This document shows positions 41,140 through 52,857 of a stretch of 64,000 nt of DNA, piece by piece. Where the stretch lies: positions 7,750,001-7,814,000 of the forward strand of contig OY992838.1 of assembly GCA_963921425.1 (NCBI GenBank), written 5' to 3'. Numbering within the stretch: position 1 is the stretch's first letter; every line of letters begins with the position of its first letter. This DNA comes from Dryas octopetala. Lineage: Eukaryota > Streptophyta > Magnoliopsida > Rosales > Rosaceae. A program made the position numbers and the translations under genes. A model generated the notes under the pieces. The model worked only from the letters and a program-made list of their open reading frames with translations. It was not told where the DNA came from and did not search any database.

Positions 41140-44100
41140 AAAAGCTGAACCCAATCTTACTTCTATCACAAATAGAAAACATGTACCTTTTGGACGCCGA
41201 CATTCCAATGCTTTGTAATTTAATTGGGTGCCAGAAGCATCTTCTTCACCTGAAGCATCTGATATGTCCAACTCTGCATTAATCTCTGCATTTGACTTCT
41301 CTTGAGGGATTGAGCAATCAGCAAAGGCTTTATCTCTGTTATCTTTACAGGCCCTTCAAAATTGAATCAAACATGAAATAAAAATAAATAAATAAGGATA
41401 CTAGATTAAAGTTCCAAAGAATAATCTTAGCAACCAAATTATTTGCCATGCATACCCCATAAAACAAATCTAGAGATTATGACCTCTAATAGTAACAAAT
41501 CACACATTTCTCTACAAAAGCAATATTAAGAAATAGACATTAATTATGGCAAGGCACAAAGTAAAATAAAAATAAATAGACTAGTTGACTTAACCTACAC
41601 TAATATTTTAGGAGACAGACAGTTTTCTAGGTTTAAAATCTGCTCCACTTGAAGTGCAAATATAAGAGAACAACTAGTTGACTTAACCTACACTAATATT
41701 CTGAAGATTCAAGAATCCCAAATAGTTTTCAACACCGACGACAGGTTGATTCAGTAGTCTTTTGTGATCCACTTTCAAATCAAATTATATTATATCCGAT
41801 ATCAATCTAGAAATTTATAAAATGTAAAACATTGAAACTACAAAATAATTGTTGCAAATTTTCTTATTGCTTTCTAAAGCTTGGGCAACCAAAGCATATA
41901 TGTAATTAGTAATTTAACAAATTTCTGGAGAACTTAGTTGCGACCAAAGTCCTTTGCATAGGAAATTTAGGCTTGATTCCACAGTTATCTAGACTACAAC
42001 CTATCAAAGATACTGCTAAATTTCAAATCCAAACAATCATTAAATCAAGAGTCAATACCCCTTAGCCCAGTGTATTAAATTATAGCTCTAAATACCATGA
42101 TAAGCCTAAGTCTAATGATCATACACAAATACCTTTCCCAGTTACCATATAAATATGATGACCTGCTCCTTAAATTCAAAGAAACCAAAGGAAACAATAA
42201 AAAGAACATATGCTTAGATAGACTGTCTTATCTTTACCATGTGCACTTTATATCATCTATAATATCTGCAAGTTCAGCTTGTATACGCCTCCATTTATGA
42301 CAATCATCACACAACACCCAAGCATTACGCTGGGGTAAATACTGATGATCTAAGCCAACAGGTACCATGTCCAAGTTAGGAACGTCTAAGCCTGCAGGAT
42401 CAATGACAGAGTTGGCTTTGCTTATGCCATCCACAATGTGATCTCCTACAACATAAATGCATGTAAAATCAGCTCAAACATGTATGTAACACACAGCGAA
42501 AATGAAAATAAGAAATGGTTGGATGATTAGGATGATGAAAGAATTTGTTAACAAACAAGAACCTAATTCCGGGAGACTTTCTGGCTTGCATGCAACCTGA
42601 TCACAAACAGCCTTCTCCTTGACTTTCTTCTTGTTAACAGACTTCTGTTGGTTTTCCCTCAGTCTACGAGCATTTCCTTTCTTACTCTCTGAGTCAGAGA
42701 CTCTGGACCTGCCCTTGGGAGGCTTCTGCCCCTTAGTTTTAGAGGAAGGAAGCAAATTCTTGGAATTATGTGATTTTGATAATCCTAATCCCACACCTAG
42801 ATTGCAATATGTTTTAGCTTCTGCACCACTTTCCACTTTGAGAACCTCTCCAGAAATTCCATCGTCAGTTTCTCCTGACAAGCGCAACGGCTCCACAGAT
42901 AATTCCTTGTCGCTTGATGAGTTGCTTGAAGCATTTGCACCAGTAGAAGAAGTGAAAGTCTCACTGGAGCAAAAACCCTGACTAACATTCTGTTTGCATC
43001 CATCTCGTTTTGATGGTTTTGGTTTATTTATGCTTTCTGGACAAGGTGAATTATCTTCATGAACACAATTTCCCACATGAGGGAGTTTATGTTTCTTCTT
43101 TCCTCTCTTAGTACTAACAAATCCTCCAGAAGCAGCAATAACCTTGTCAGAAGTCAAAACAGTACCATGAGAATCTTCTCTTGGTCTTGCCTCAACATTT
43201 GCATCTGGAACCAAATTGATAACTTCTGAATCAGGTGAAGTTCCAGGATCTCTATAGCTAGTTCCAACAGATCCTCCTGATGATACAGCAACTGCATGAG
43301 AGGGAACCCCAAGAAAAATCTCTATCACATCTTCAGCTGAAGTTTCTGTAATAACAGCACTCTCTAAGTCCTTAATAGCCAGATCTTCATCCAGAACAGG
43401 AGCATCCAGAGAAGTTTTATCCTTCTCTGGTTTCTGGTTTATATACTGAAACTGCCTAACAGTTGCTTCATTTGTCCATATACCATCAATGCCATTGGCT
43501 TTTTGAATAGAATTTTCAGAAGCTGAGGTATCAACAACCTCAGGTACCGTGATGTACAGAGAATTTTTACCCACTTCTTTCCCCACTTTAACCTTCAAAC
43601 GGACATGATTCGTTGAAGCATGGCATTTTCCCCTGGAACCCCGTGAGTTTCCACTAGCCCCACTCTGATTCCGTTTTCCACTTCTTCGGCCACCCCTTCG
43701 TTTCTGTGATCCTTGATTTGGACCTTGACTGACCTCAAGCCTGTTACTCTCCTCAAAAGATTGTGTAACTTTTCCCAATAATCCCCAGGTAGAAGAACGA
43801 GCTGGTTTGGAAAGGCAGCTTCTCTTCCTTCCAGCAGCCTTGAAGACAATTTCAACACTTCCAAGTGGTTGTGACACTTTAGATGAGTTCCTGCATTTCC
43901 TTGGGGCCCTTTTTATCTGAGGCTTGCGGCTTCGGCCACTCCTTCGAGAAGACAGTGCTACAATGTCAGGACAATTGGTTTTAGAAACACAATCAACTCT
44001 GACAATATCCTTTTCTTCATGATCTATCTGTCCAGAGTGGTCAGATGAAGAGCTAGAATTAACATGACCAGGAGAATCATTCTTATATGGCACATCCACC

Positions 44101-45785
44101 CCCTTAGACGAGCCATTGTCCATATCAAAGGGTTGGAACGATTGCAGAGAAACAGATTTCTCAACAATGCCAGTGGGGGCTAATCCAGACGAACTTTCCT
44201 TCAGAATGGATGCTTTTTCCTCTATTAGTAACATCTGGGTGCCAATTTCCACCTTTATATTGGTTGAAACATCACTTTTCTGTTCCAACAACTCTGTAAT
44301 CCTTTCTGCAGAGGGAAAATATATAATCTTATCATTCCTCTGATCATTCTCTTGGGCACAAACACTCAGTGAATCTGACACATGTGAATCTTCAAAGGCC
44401 CTCTGGCAACCCTCTGGAGGCAATATTTGATTGCATGCATCAACAGTGGTTTTCATCTCAACAACCTCTGTAACCCCATCAGCAGAGAGCCCATTGATAT
44501 AGTTGTGGGCAATACCAACAGGTTCGCATGACTGAGGAGAAACAGAGTTCTCAAAAATGCAGTTAGGGGTTACGTTGGAGGAACATTTCTTCAAATAGGA
44601 GACATTTAATCTTACAGGTACTATCTGGGTTTGAACTTCAGCCTTTACATCTGCCCTAGCATCGCTTTTCTCTTCCACAAACTCTGTATCCCTTTCTACC
44701 AAGGAACAGTCAAAAATCTTATCACTCATCTGATCAATCTGTTGCGCACAAATACTCAGTGAATCACACATATGTAAATCTTCCAAAGTCGTTTGGAAAC
44801 CTTGTGAAGGCAATACTTGGTTGCACATATCAATGTTACTTTTCATCTCAACAACATCTGTAGTCTTTTCAGTAGAGAGACCACTGACATCATTATCATC
44901 CGTCTGTTCGTTCTTCCAGTCACAATTACTCAATAAATCACCTGTATGTAATACTTCTGGAGGCATTCCACCATCCCGTGCGTGCAATGTCCTGTTGCAC
45001 AAGTCAGCTTCTATCCCAGCTGAAACACCACTTTTCTCACAAGCAGCTTCCAAATAGGGACCAGACATGATGCTGAAATCCTTATCTTTTGTTTGAGGAC
45101 AACTACAAGTATCCATGCCTACTGATTCTGAGGGAATTTCACAACCCTGTAAAGAAGATACTAGTTCAGGGAAATCATTCTTTAACTCATAAAGGTCACC
45201 TTTCTCTTCCACAACTTCCATAAGCCCTTCAGAAGGGAGACAGCTAACACTCCTATCATCCCTTTGCTCATCCTGTTGAATACCATCTCCTGGTGAACCA
45301 GTCTGAGGCGTGACTTGCAAAGGCATTTCGCAGTTCCCAAATGAACTGGCAGAGCCATCCTCAACTCGATACCCATCCTCCTTAATGCACATCCTGCCAC
45401 TTTCTGTATTAGAACCATCAATATCACTCTGAATTTCATTCAAGCAACACCTATCAATTCCACATTCACTGTTCAACATATTTTCTGGTTCCAGAATATC
45501 TGCATTATCATGCTCACCCACCACCAAACCATCTCTATCAACTGTACACGACTCTGTAACATCACCGCAACTCATGTAGCCAGCATTGTCATTCTCAGAC
45601 AGCCCCGGAGGCCTATCCAGCACACCGGTAGGGTCCACATTAGAATGAAGTAAATTCTGGGCTAGCTCTGAGCAGGACGGCTGCTCAGAAACAGATGGCA
45701 CCAAGATCTCTGAGCCCATCTGCTGCTCGGCAACGGACTGGGACAAAGGTCCGTCAACAAAAATCGAATTTTCACAAGAACCCAT
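30977..45785 (-). CDS. SDG8: Histone H3K36 methyltransferase, SDG8/ASHH2/EFS-like
   Basis: Seventeen exons join in frame: 42563-45785, 42238-42445, 41187-41353, 40952-41028, 40004-40135, 39777-39893, 38551-38643, 37811-37888, 36678-36734, 34843-35635, 34698-34753, 34253-34332, 34033-34115, 33815-33921, 33581-33660, 32371-32416, 30977-32221. They encode 2213 residues, longer than the roughly 1760 I recall for Arabidopsis. Domains: a disordered N-terminus with a tandem repeat (302-561) and basic patches; a CW zinc finger (about 1116-1165, [12 protein letters not shown]); AWS Cys cluster (1226-1269); SET (about 1270-1393, with [11 protein letters not shown], Asn1354-His1355, and FDYNY); post-[11 protein letters not shown] (1405-1412). 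The family deposits H3K36 di/trimethylation on transcribed genes and in Arabidopsis maintains FLC and controls flowering, branching and carotenoid genes. All catalytic motifs are intact. A noncoding 5' exon appears to end near 46157. Confidence 0.95.
33167..33455. mobile_element. Palindromic MITE inside an SDG8-like intron
   Basis: The ends match as inverted repeats of about 45 bp: AGGCCTCATTTGATGCCTA on the left and the same with one change on the reverse complement of the right. They continue through ATTGGATTGGAT and GATAAATGGCT. The interior is partly palindromic (ACTTGAAGGAAGAAGATGG and its inverse). It lies in the intron between the exons ending at 33581 and starting at 32416. No convincing target duplication was found, so the superfamily is left open. 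Confidence 0.7.
33490..33523. repeat. Poly-C/poly-A tract in intron
   Basis: About 10 C are followed by about 24 A with a single junction, in the same SDG8-like intron as the MITE. This is a likely site of sequencing or assembly length error. Confidence 0.9.
41106..41137. repeat. (AG)n microsatellite in SDG8-like intron
   Basis: An AG dinucleotide tract of about 32 bp lies in the intron between the exons 41187-41353 and 40952-41028. Confidence 0.93.
44103..44882 (-). repeat. 390-bp in-frame tandem duplication in SDG8-like exon 1
   Basis: Residues 302-431 and 432-561 align along their length with a 130-residue period: [20 protein letters not shown] against [33 protein letters not shown] against [13 protein letters not shown], and [13 protein letters not shown] against [14 protein letters not shown] more decayed partial third unit lies just before (about residues 249-301, with [14 protein letters not shown] and DLLSNC). 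The frame is kept in all units. Confidence 0.85.
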
Positions 45786-46649
45786 CCTAAATTAAGCAAA
45801 TTCACCCATTGACTCGAACAGTGTATATAACCCCCCAAAAATTAAAAAAATTGAGCCTTACGGCCCTTACACGAAAACGAACCCCAAAATACAATGCCTC
45901 CAAATCAAACCCTAACTCGGCCTTCTATTCCCCATAAACAGTACCTTAGCCAAAGCAGTGTGCGCACAGAGAGAAAAAAACAAACCCTAGAATTGCATTC
46001 CCTTGACTTCCTCTGCAAAATCAAAACCCCAATCTAAAAATTGGCGCAGTAATGCACATACAAAAATATACGTTAAAAAAAAAAAACCCACATACATACA
46101 TAAATTAAAATAATAAAAATTTATCGAACAGAGAAGAGATCAGAGAAGCACATACCTCTGTACAGGGAAGAAGAGAGACTGAGACGAAAGAGGTCTATTC
46201 TATTTTATTAAAAACAAAAATTGTATATTTAAAAAAATTTTGCTTTGTCTGTGTATAGAGGGAGAGAGCGTCGATTGGTGGCGTTCGTGTGTTTGTATCA
46301 ACAAAACGGTTTGAAGGGGAAAAATTGGATAAAACTGCAGGAGGAGGCTCCGACCGGCAAGACGACTTGTGGATTTCGTTGATGGATTTCGGGCTTAATT
46401 CCAATACACCCCTCAGGCCCTCAGTTTTGTGGGGGCACGTACATACCTTACTTGCTTGCTCTGTTTTTGTAAGACAAGACAACTGTCCCATGGAAGGGCA
46501 TTTTGGGTATTTTGTAAAAACTAACGTTTCATCAGTTACGGGGAACTTTTTTATGTTTTATTTCCAAAAAGAGTTCTTTTCTTTGTTTATTTGGAGAATC
46601 ATTGCGATTTAGGATTTTACGTCAACCAGAGAAAGGAGTAAAAAAAAAT
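45786..46649. other. SDG8-like 5' leader intron and promoter region
   Basis: Reading the minus strand, CTGTACAGAG followed by GTATGT gives a splice donor near 46156, implying a noncoding first exon upstream and a leader intron of about 350 bp ending shortly before the ATG at 45785. The region 46170-46280 is purine/pyrimidine biased (GAGAG and TCTATT runs) and probably holds the transcription start. No other gene is supported. Confidence 0.5.
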
Positions 46650-47136
46650 GGCTTATTCATACCATTGCCCTTGTAAGATACACTTTTTTTCACTTTGCCC
46701 CCTGAAACTTAAATCCTCTCAGTTTGCCACCTGAACTTCGCAAAGTTGTTGCAAAAGACCCTATGCCGTTAACTCTGTCAATTTTTCCGTTAAAAAAGCT
46801 GACATGGCACCTATATGGCATGAGTGAGACCCTTTTTTAGTTATGTAAGATCCATGTAGACAAGCAAAATTATAAAAAATTGACATGGATCTTATTATTT
46901 TTAGTTTAAAAATTATTTTTTTTGTCCACATGGATTTTACATAACTAAAAAAGGGTCTCACTCATGCCATATAGGTGTCACGTCAGCTATTTTAACGGAA
47001 AAATTGACAGAGTTAACGGCATAGGGTCTTTTGCAATAACTTTGTGAAGTTCAGGTGGCAAACTGAGAGGATTTAAGTTTTAGGGGGCAAAGTGAAAAAA
47101 AGTGTATCTTACAGAGGGCAATGGTGTAAATAAGCC
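46650..47136. mobile_element. 487-bp foldback MITE with 9-bp target duplication
   Basis: The left half and the reverse complement of the right half match almost throughout: TGGCTTATT..ACCATTGCCCT, then CACTTTGCCCCCTGAAACTT, TCAGTTTGCCACCTGAACTT, CCCTATGCCGTTAACTCTGT, and inner GGGTCTCACTCATGCCATAT. The 9 bp AAAAAAAAT is present directly on both sides (46641-46649 and 47137-47145). Long terminal inverted repeats plus a 9-bp duplication suggest a Mutator-derived nonautonomous element. It has no coding capacity. Confidence 0.85.
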
Positions 47137-47214
47137 AAAAAAAATTAATAAGTAATAGATTAAGATCAAACTAGATGCACATGTCACACCATGAGGATGC
47201 ACAGGGTATAAGTC

Positions 47215-48255
47215 TATATATAGTTGTAGGCAATTAGATGAATATTGAAGACGTTTTCTCTAGTTATATATTAATGATTGTCGATCATTAATGTATATAA
47301 GTTTTTAACTGAATAAAAGAAGATTATTGAAAAGAAATATACTATGATGATTATTAACACATTAATTACTTTTTGAGACGCAGCACAAGAATATTCTTAA
47401 TTAGTGTATATCATTATAAGTTCAATAAATCTTAAAAATAATTATCTACATGATGAATATCAATCAAATATGTCAAATTGTAATGAATATTGAAGACAAT
47501 TGTCCCTTTGTAAATAAATCATTGTCAATTGTTAATATATATGATACATCAACAACAAATGTGTTATAAGAATCACTAATGCACAAGAATATTCTTTGTG
47601 CATATCATTACAAGTTCAATGAATCATAAAGATAGCTATCCACGTAACAATAGATGTGTTGAGGGATAATGTCGTATCGATGGACCCATTTGATCTTAGC
47701 CATTTGGGCTTTATTTCATATTCATGCAAACCGATTTAAGAATTATATTGTGCTCGCTTCGACTTATATAGCCAAAACTTAAACTTCGCATGGCCGACAA
47801 CCCGCAACCCATATGTGCTCATGTCATACCTCAAATGGGCCAAACTTATTGGCCGACTCATTGGCCTTTTCTTCCTTTTATGTTTTTTAGGGTTAACAAA
47901 ATTACCTTATGCTATTATTTTATTTTTTATAATTAAATTTTAATATTTTGTAACTGGGCGTACTCGTTTCGTGCTTATGCTCGCGTTGTATTTGTCCTCG
48001 ATGTGAATGATTGTTGAAAGTAATGATTTGATACATTAATAAGTTTGTGAGGTGCACAAGAATATTCTTAGTGTAGATAAGTGTCAAAGACTATCATTAC
48101 TAATGCGATAATTGACAATCATTTAATGTATATATATTTCACGTACTATTATAGCTAATGAAAATGACCATCAAAAGCAATAATAATTATAGATGCATTA
48201 ATAATAAGTAGGTGAGATGTACAATAATATTCCTTATGTACATTATTATAACTTA
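47215..48255 (+). repeat. Unclassified AT-rich repeat family, copy 1
   Basis: This block shares long ordered stretches with 53925-54801 and, inverted, with 59335-60240: ATAGCCAAAACTTAAACT, CCCGCAACCCATATGT, the GATACATTAATAAGT family, and CACAAGAATATTCTT. No transposase, tRNA-primer site or clear termini were found. It may be an old foldback or noncoding derivative of a DNA element. A related fragment continues at about 48770-48950 after an inserted MITE. Confidence 0.7.
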
Positions 48256-48258
48256 TAA

Positions 48259-48754
48259 GGTTTAATTACAAAAAAGTCTCATGAACTATGGGGACTATTT
48301 CAAACGGGTCTACAAACTACAAAATATTTCAAATGCATCAACCAATTAACAAAAACCATGAAAAAACGCATTCCATAAAGGGTTTCGTCATTGCCTTATT
48401 GGTAATATTATGTGCCAACATGTCCAAGTTGACATGGTTTTTTAGATGATGTGGCTAATTTTTTCTGCCTAAAACTTGACACCTGATCTCCTTGCGTCAA
48501 ATTTTGGGTGGGTTTTTTACGTGTTTAGGGTTTCATGTGTCAAATTTTGGGCGGGAAAAATCTACCACATCATCTAAAAAACCAAGTCAACTTGTCCTCA
48601 TTGGCACTTAATAGCACTAATGACGGAACCCTTGATGGAATGCGTTTTTTCATGTTTTTTTGTTAATTGGTGGATGCATTTGAAATATTTTGTAGTTTGT
48701 GGAATTGTTTGAAATAATCCATATAGTTTATGGGAGTTTTTTTGTAATTGAGCC
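48259..48754. mobile_element. 496-bp foldback MITE
   Basis: The left end GGTTTAATTACAAAAAAGTC and the reverse complement of the right end (GGCTCAATTACAAAAAAACT) match. The arms remain similar through CTACAAACTACAAAATATTT, CATGAAAAAACGCATTCCAT and TTTTTTAGATGATGTGG. The flanks AACTTATAA and TTATTATAA share their last six bases, which fits a decayed 9-bp duplication. It is inserted in the AT-rich repeat family. Confidence 0.75.
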
Positions 48755-48954
48755 TTATTATAAATTGAATGAATTTTACATATAGTTATTTACGTGACAA
48801 TTGTCCGATCGTTAATGTGTGTATATATATATATATATATATTTCACATACTTCATTGATCTAAACCCCCTTTCAAACAGTAAATATCTAGATCAAGTAT
48901 TGAAGTACACCAGAATATACTTTGTCTTCACCTTAAGGGAACTTTGACCAACTT

Positions 48955-49927
48955 AAATTACATAAGTACCCACATGATGATGTCACTTTGTACTTGGGGT
49001 TACATCAAAATGAAGATATGGGCCATATGGCTAGGGTTTGTTTAAAATGTACAATAAATAGAAAACGGGATGTAGGTTTTTTTTTTTTGTCAAAAAAGGG
49101 GATGTAGTTTGACTCGTACTAGTCATGTACACATCTAGTAAGTTTGGATCTAAAAGAAACTTGCTGCTATGTTCGTACAAGTAACTCAGTTTTGGAAAGG
49201 AATTTCTCTCCACAACCAAGTAAAAGCCCACATCCCACAGCCCACCGGGCCTTTAATTACAGCCCAATCTTTCAGTAACCATGGTTCCCACACCCCACGG
49301 CCCAGCCTACAGCTTAACACACCAGAAACGGGCCCCAAGGTCCAAATTTTATCCCCCACTTCACTCTTGCTTTCACTTCAACCCTACTCATTTTCAAATG
49401 TTAGACTCCGTCCCTGGTTTTGTGAGGCCCAGCACGACGCCATGGGGCATATATATAAAAGAATTTTTTCTTTAATGATTATCGAGCAATTTAATTTTTA
49501 ATATAATTTAGGTAGTGATACTGACTAGTGATAAAGTTATAAACCTATTTAACATGATCAACATTTAAAAAACAATAAAATTTTCCAGATGCAAACCCTA
49601 GAACTAAAACATTTATATTATAACAATAATAACGATCAAATATATTCAAACCCAAGATATATATATATATATTATAGCTAGCCAAACATTTAGGTAATTA
49701 AGCACACAAGGTGCAGTTGAAGTAGCTAGTAGCACACAGAACAGTGATTGTCTCACAAACACAATTAAGTACGTTTCATGCACGTACACACCATCACTTA
49801 GTTGTTATAAGAAGCTTAATTAAGTACTAGGTACTGACCATTACAAACCAAACGATGGAAATTAAGCTGAAAGCATGCATATATATATATATATATATAT
49901 ATGCATGCATGCCATTGTTGTACGGCC
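48955..49927. other. Spacer downstream of the PI-like gene
   Basis: This AT-rich spacer includes the PI-like 3' UTR with an (AT)n tract at 49879-49902. A slightly GC-richer stretch (49200-49440) has open frames but no recognisable protein and no splicing support, so I do not call a gene. Confidence 0.45.
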
Positions 49928-51367
49928 TTACATTCTCTCCTGCAGATTTGGTTGAATAGGCTGCACGCGGAAGGCAAAGGGTATCTGGCCATGGGTGTTG
50001 TAGTTCCCCAACCTCTGATGATGATAACCATTTTCTATGTCTCTCGCATTCTCTTCTATTTTCATCTCCTGTTTATGCTGCATGTATGCAAATCCATGCA
50101 CCCAATTAGCTACGACTGATCTATATCAGATTTACGTACTACGTTTTCTGCAATTAAGTTTTTTTGTTTCTTTTCTTTTTCCAATGCATAAACATCAATA
50201 ATTAATGTGCAATGGCTAGTAATTAACTCATGAATCGATCAACTGATGATAATTAAGCCCAAGTGCTTGAACCATGCATATATGTATGTGTTCTGGCTTG
50301 CACTATCAAAGGCATGCATGTCAATATATTTATAATTTGCTGTCATTACTTAATATTTAGAGAGTAACTGGACCTTAAACAAACAGATCAAGTGTTCAAA
50401 TTTAAAATAGTTATTTGCATGCACTAAAAGATATTAAAAAACTATGGGACTTTGGCTTTTTATTCCAACAAGAAATGAAAAACTCAAAAACAAATACTTA
50501 TAACTAATTTAATTAGTTAATAAATGTTGATCATTGAGTTTTTTTTAAAGAAAAAAAAAATTTATAGAGCTTCAAAATCTGAAGTTCGATCAATTTGGAT
50601 TTGAAGAGATGATTAATTCGCAACATAAAAATTTGTAGTTAATATATAAGAGTTATTCTCTAATTCAAAAATTCGTAATACAGATGTACAAATTATATTA
50701 AATATCTACGAATGTCCGCACCAAAAAATCATTAGTAACATGTTTTGAAGGACGAATTCAGCAGAAATCAAGTGTGGATATACAAATAATACTGATTACT
50801 AAATGTATGAATGTTGAAGGACATGATTATATGTATATACATACAATATGAAAACATGTGATGATGAGCTTACCAGCTCGTAAGTGAGCCGTTTATTCTC
50901 CTCTTCCAGCGCGTCTCCCTGAGCAGTATGTTGATCATCATCATCAAGCAATATTTTAATTAATTCATGCATATATAATAATTTTAAAGTCAATTAGGCA
51001 TATAGTATAACATTAATTAATTCACACATATATATATAATATATTTGATACATTAAAAAGTAATTAATCACTCAAAGATTTAGATCATACATTTTCTCGA
51101 ATCATGTCGTAGAACTTGGACTGTACATGAAAAGAAGGCAACAACATTAGAACTTAACTATTATAATTATAAGCTGAATATCTCTCACAACAACTTAATA
51201 ATTTCAATCCAAAAAAACAATAATAATAATAATAATAAGAAGTTAAAAAACTTGTACAAGACTTACCTGCTTGTCTCGGATACTTGTAAGGCCATTTTCA
51301 AGTGCTTCCTCTAAGGCCATGAGCTCTCTGTGGTTCAATGATGTGATATCCTCCCCCTTCAGATGCC

Positions 51368-51405
<38 letters not shown>

Positions 51406-51852
51406 ACAACATTGTACATATATAAGTATATATGTATTTTATGAAAAGCATATATAAGGTATGTATTTATATATATGCACCCAGAAAGAGACATATATGA
51501 GAGTAAGGGAACCATGAAGTGTGCATTTACCTGAGCTCGACTTGCATGTTCTCATTCTCTTTCTTGATTCTATCCACTTCATTGCTGAGGTTCTGGCAAT
51601 GTTTATGATATTTGTTGCAAAACCCTCTCACAGTTATTACTTTATATATATAAATAATTATTATAAAAGCAAAACAAGAAATGAAAAATGGAAACTATAA
51701 TATTAATTACGTTATAATATTAAAAGCGCAACACAAACCCATATAAGGGCAACCTAGCTATTTCCATTTGCAGATCTAGCTGTTAGCAGAAAAGTGTGTG
51801 TATATATATGCCGGTTTCTATGCTTGTGTATAGCAGTCAAGGAACCAAAGGG

Positions 51853-51910
<58 letters not shown>

Positions 51911-52657
51911 ATCAAGAAAAGACGTTTATTAATTATTATATCTGTGGGCTTCTTATGAACTAACATCCATTCAGTTGTTTCAATATTTTTGCAAGGAAAA
52001 GGAAGGGAGAATAACATTTTTATTACCAGATCTGTTTCATGGATGTTACATTTCATACACTTCCAGTTTTCTTTCTCAATAAAGAACCATTTTTTAAAAA
52101 TAAAAAAATAAAAACTATCAAGAGATCAGGAACCCAGTACATCCTATTTGTAGATCTGTTCATAGAAATCACACTTCATGTTTCTTAACATGTTTTTAGC
52201 AAAAACAAAAAAATCATCATGCATGTTATTGATTAGTTATAGTCTCCCTTGCAACAAACAAGAACGAACAGATCTTTCACAAAATGAAAATATCACAGAG
52301 AGAGAAAGTGAGAGAGAGAGAGAGAGAGAACCAAACCTCATGCTTAGCATCCCACAACTTCTGCCCAGCACTTTTATGGTAGTTTTCCAAGATCCAAGTC
52401 AACCTTCATCACATCAAGAGACGAAAGAAAGATATACATGACCCACATCACACCCAGAAAAAAACAAAGAAAAAAAAACAAAACCCTTCATTTATTTTGT
52501 AATTCCAAGCAGACCCATTAAATATCAAAACCTAAAAACCCCAAAAAAAAAAAAAAAAAAGGAAAGTATATATGTATGTATGAGCTCCATACGTAGTAGA
52601 AGGGCTGTGGTATTCCTGCATCTTTCCAGAGCTAGAAATGATAATGAGTGAAACTTT
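49928..52657 (-). CDS. PI: PISTILLATA-type B-class MADS-box protein (5' exon cut by gap)
   Basis: Seven exons are readable: 52593->52657 (partial), 52337-52403, 51531-51592, 51267-51366, 51091-51120, 50874-50918, 49928-50077. They give 172 C-terminal residues. Exon sizes 67, 62, 100, 30 and 45 are the standard MIKC pattern. The first exon resumes at KVSLIIISSSGKMQEYHS, the end of the MADS domain; about 43 preceding residues, including the DNA-binding helix, fall in the N gap. The K domain contains KLWDAKHE, NLSNEVDRIKKEN and HLKGEDITSLNHRELMALEE. The C-terminal PI motif IPFAFRVQPIQPNLQE is intact, ending RM. By family knowledge, PI pairs with AP3-type proteins to specify petals and stamens. 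Orthology is strongly supported; whether the hidden 5' end is intact cannot be seen. Confidence 0.95.
51371..51403. repeat. (AT)n tract abutting the PI exon 4 acceptor
   Basis: On the coding strand this tract of about 33 bp runs directly into TGCAG and then exon 4 (51366), replacing the usual pyrimidine-rich stretch. Confidence 0.95.
51858..51907. repeat. (AG)25 microsatellite in PI intron 2
   Basis: A perfect 50-bp AG tract lies in the intron between the 67-bp and 62-bp exons. A second, shorter AG tract lies at about 52296-52329 next to the 67-bp exon. GAGA tracts are known binding sites of plant BPC factors, but function here is only inferred. Confidence 0.96.
52296..52329. repeat. (GA)n tract beside PI exon 2
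   Basis: Imperfect GA repeats (with one GTGA interruption) lie about 8 bp from the end of the 67-bp exon at 52337, within the intron. Confidence 0.9.
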
Positions 52658-52857
52658 NNNNNNNNNNNNNNNNNNNNNNNNNNNNNNNNNNNNNNNNNNN
52701 NNNNNNNNNNNNNNNNNNNNNNNNNNNNNNNNNNNNNNNNNNNNNNNNNNNNNNNNNNNNNNNNNNNNNNNNNNNNNNNNNNNNNNNNNNNNNNNNNNNN
52801 NNNNNNNNNNNNNNNNNNNNNNNNNNNNNNNNNNNNNNNNNNNNNNNNNNNNNNNNN
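52658..52857. other. Assembly gap of exactly 200 N
   Basis: The round number suggests a placeholder rather than a measured length. It hides the start codon and MADS DNA-binding region of the PI-like gene. Confidence 1.

Noticed and set aside
49169..49501. Plus-strand 110-residue ORF
   Set aside because: No motif, no splicing continuity and Pro/Thr composition of a non-coding stretch.
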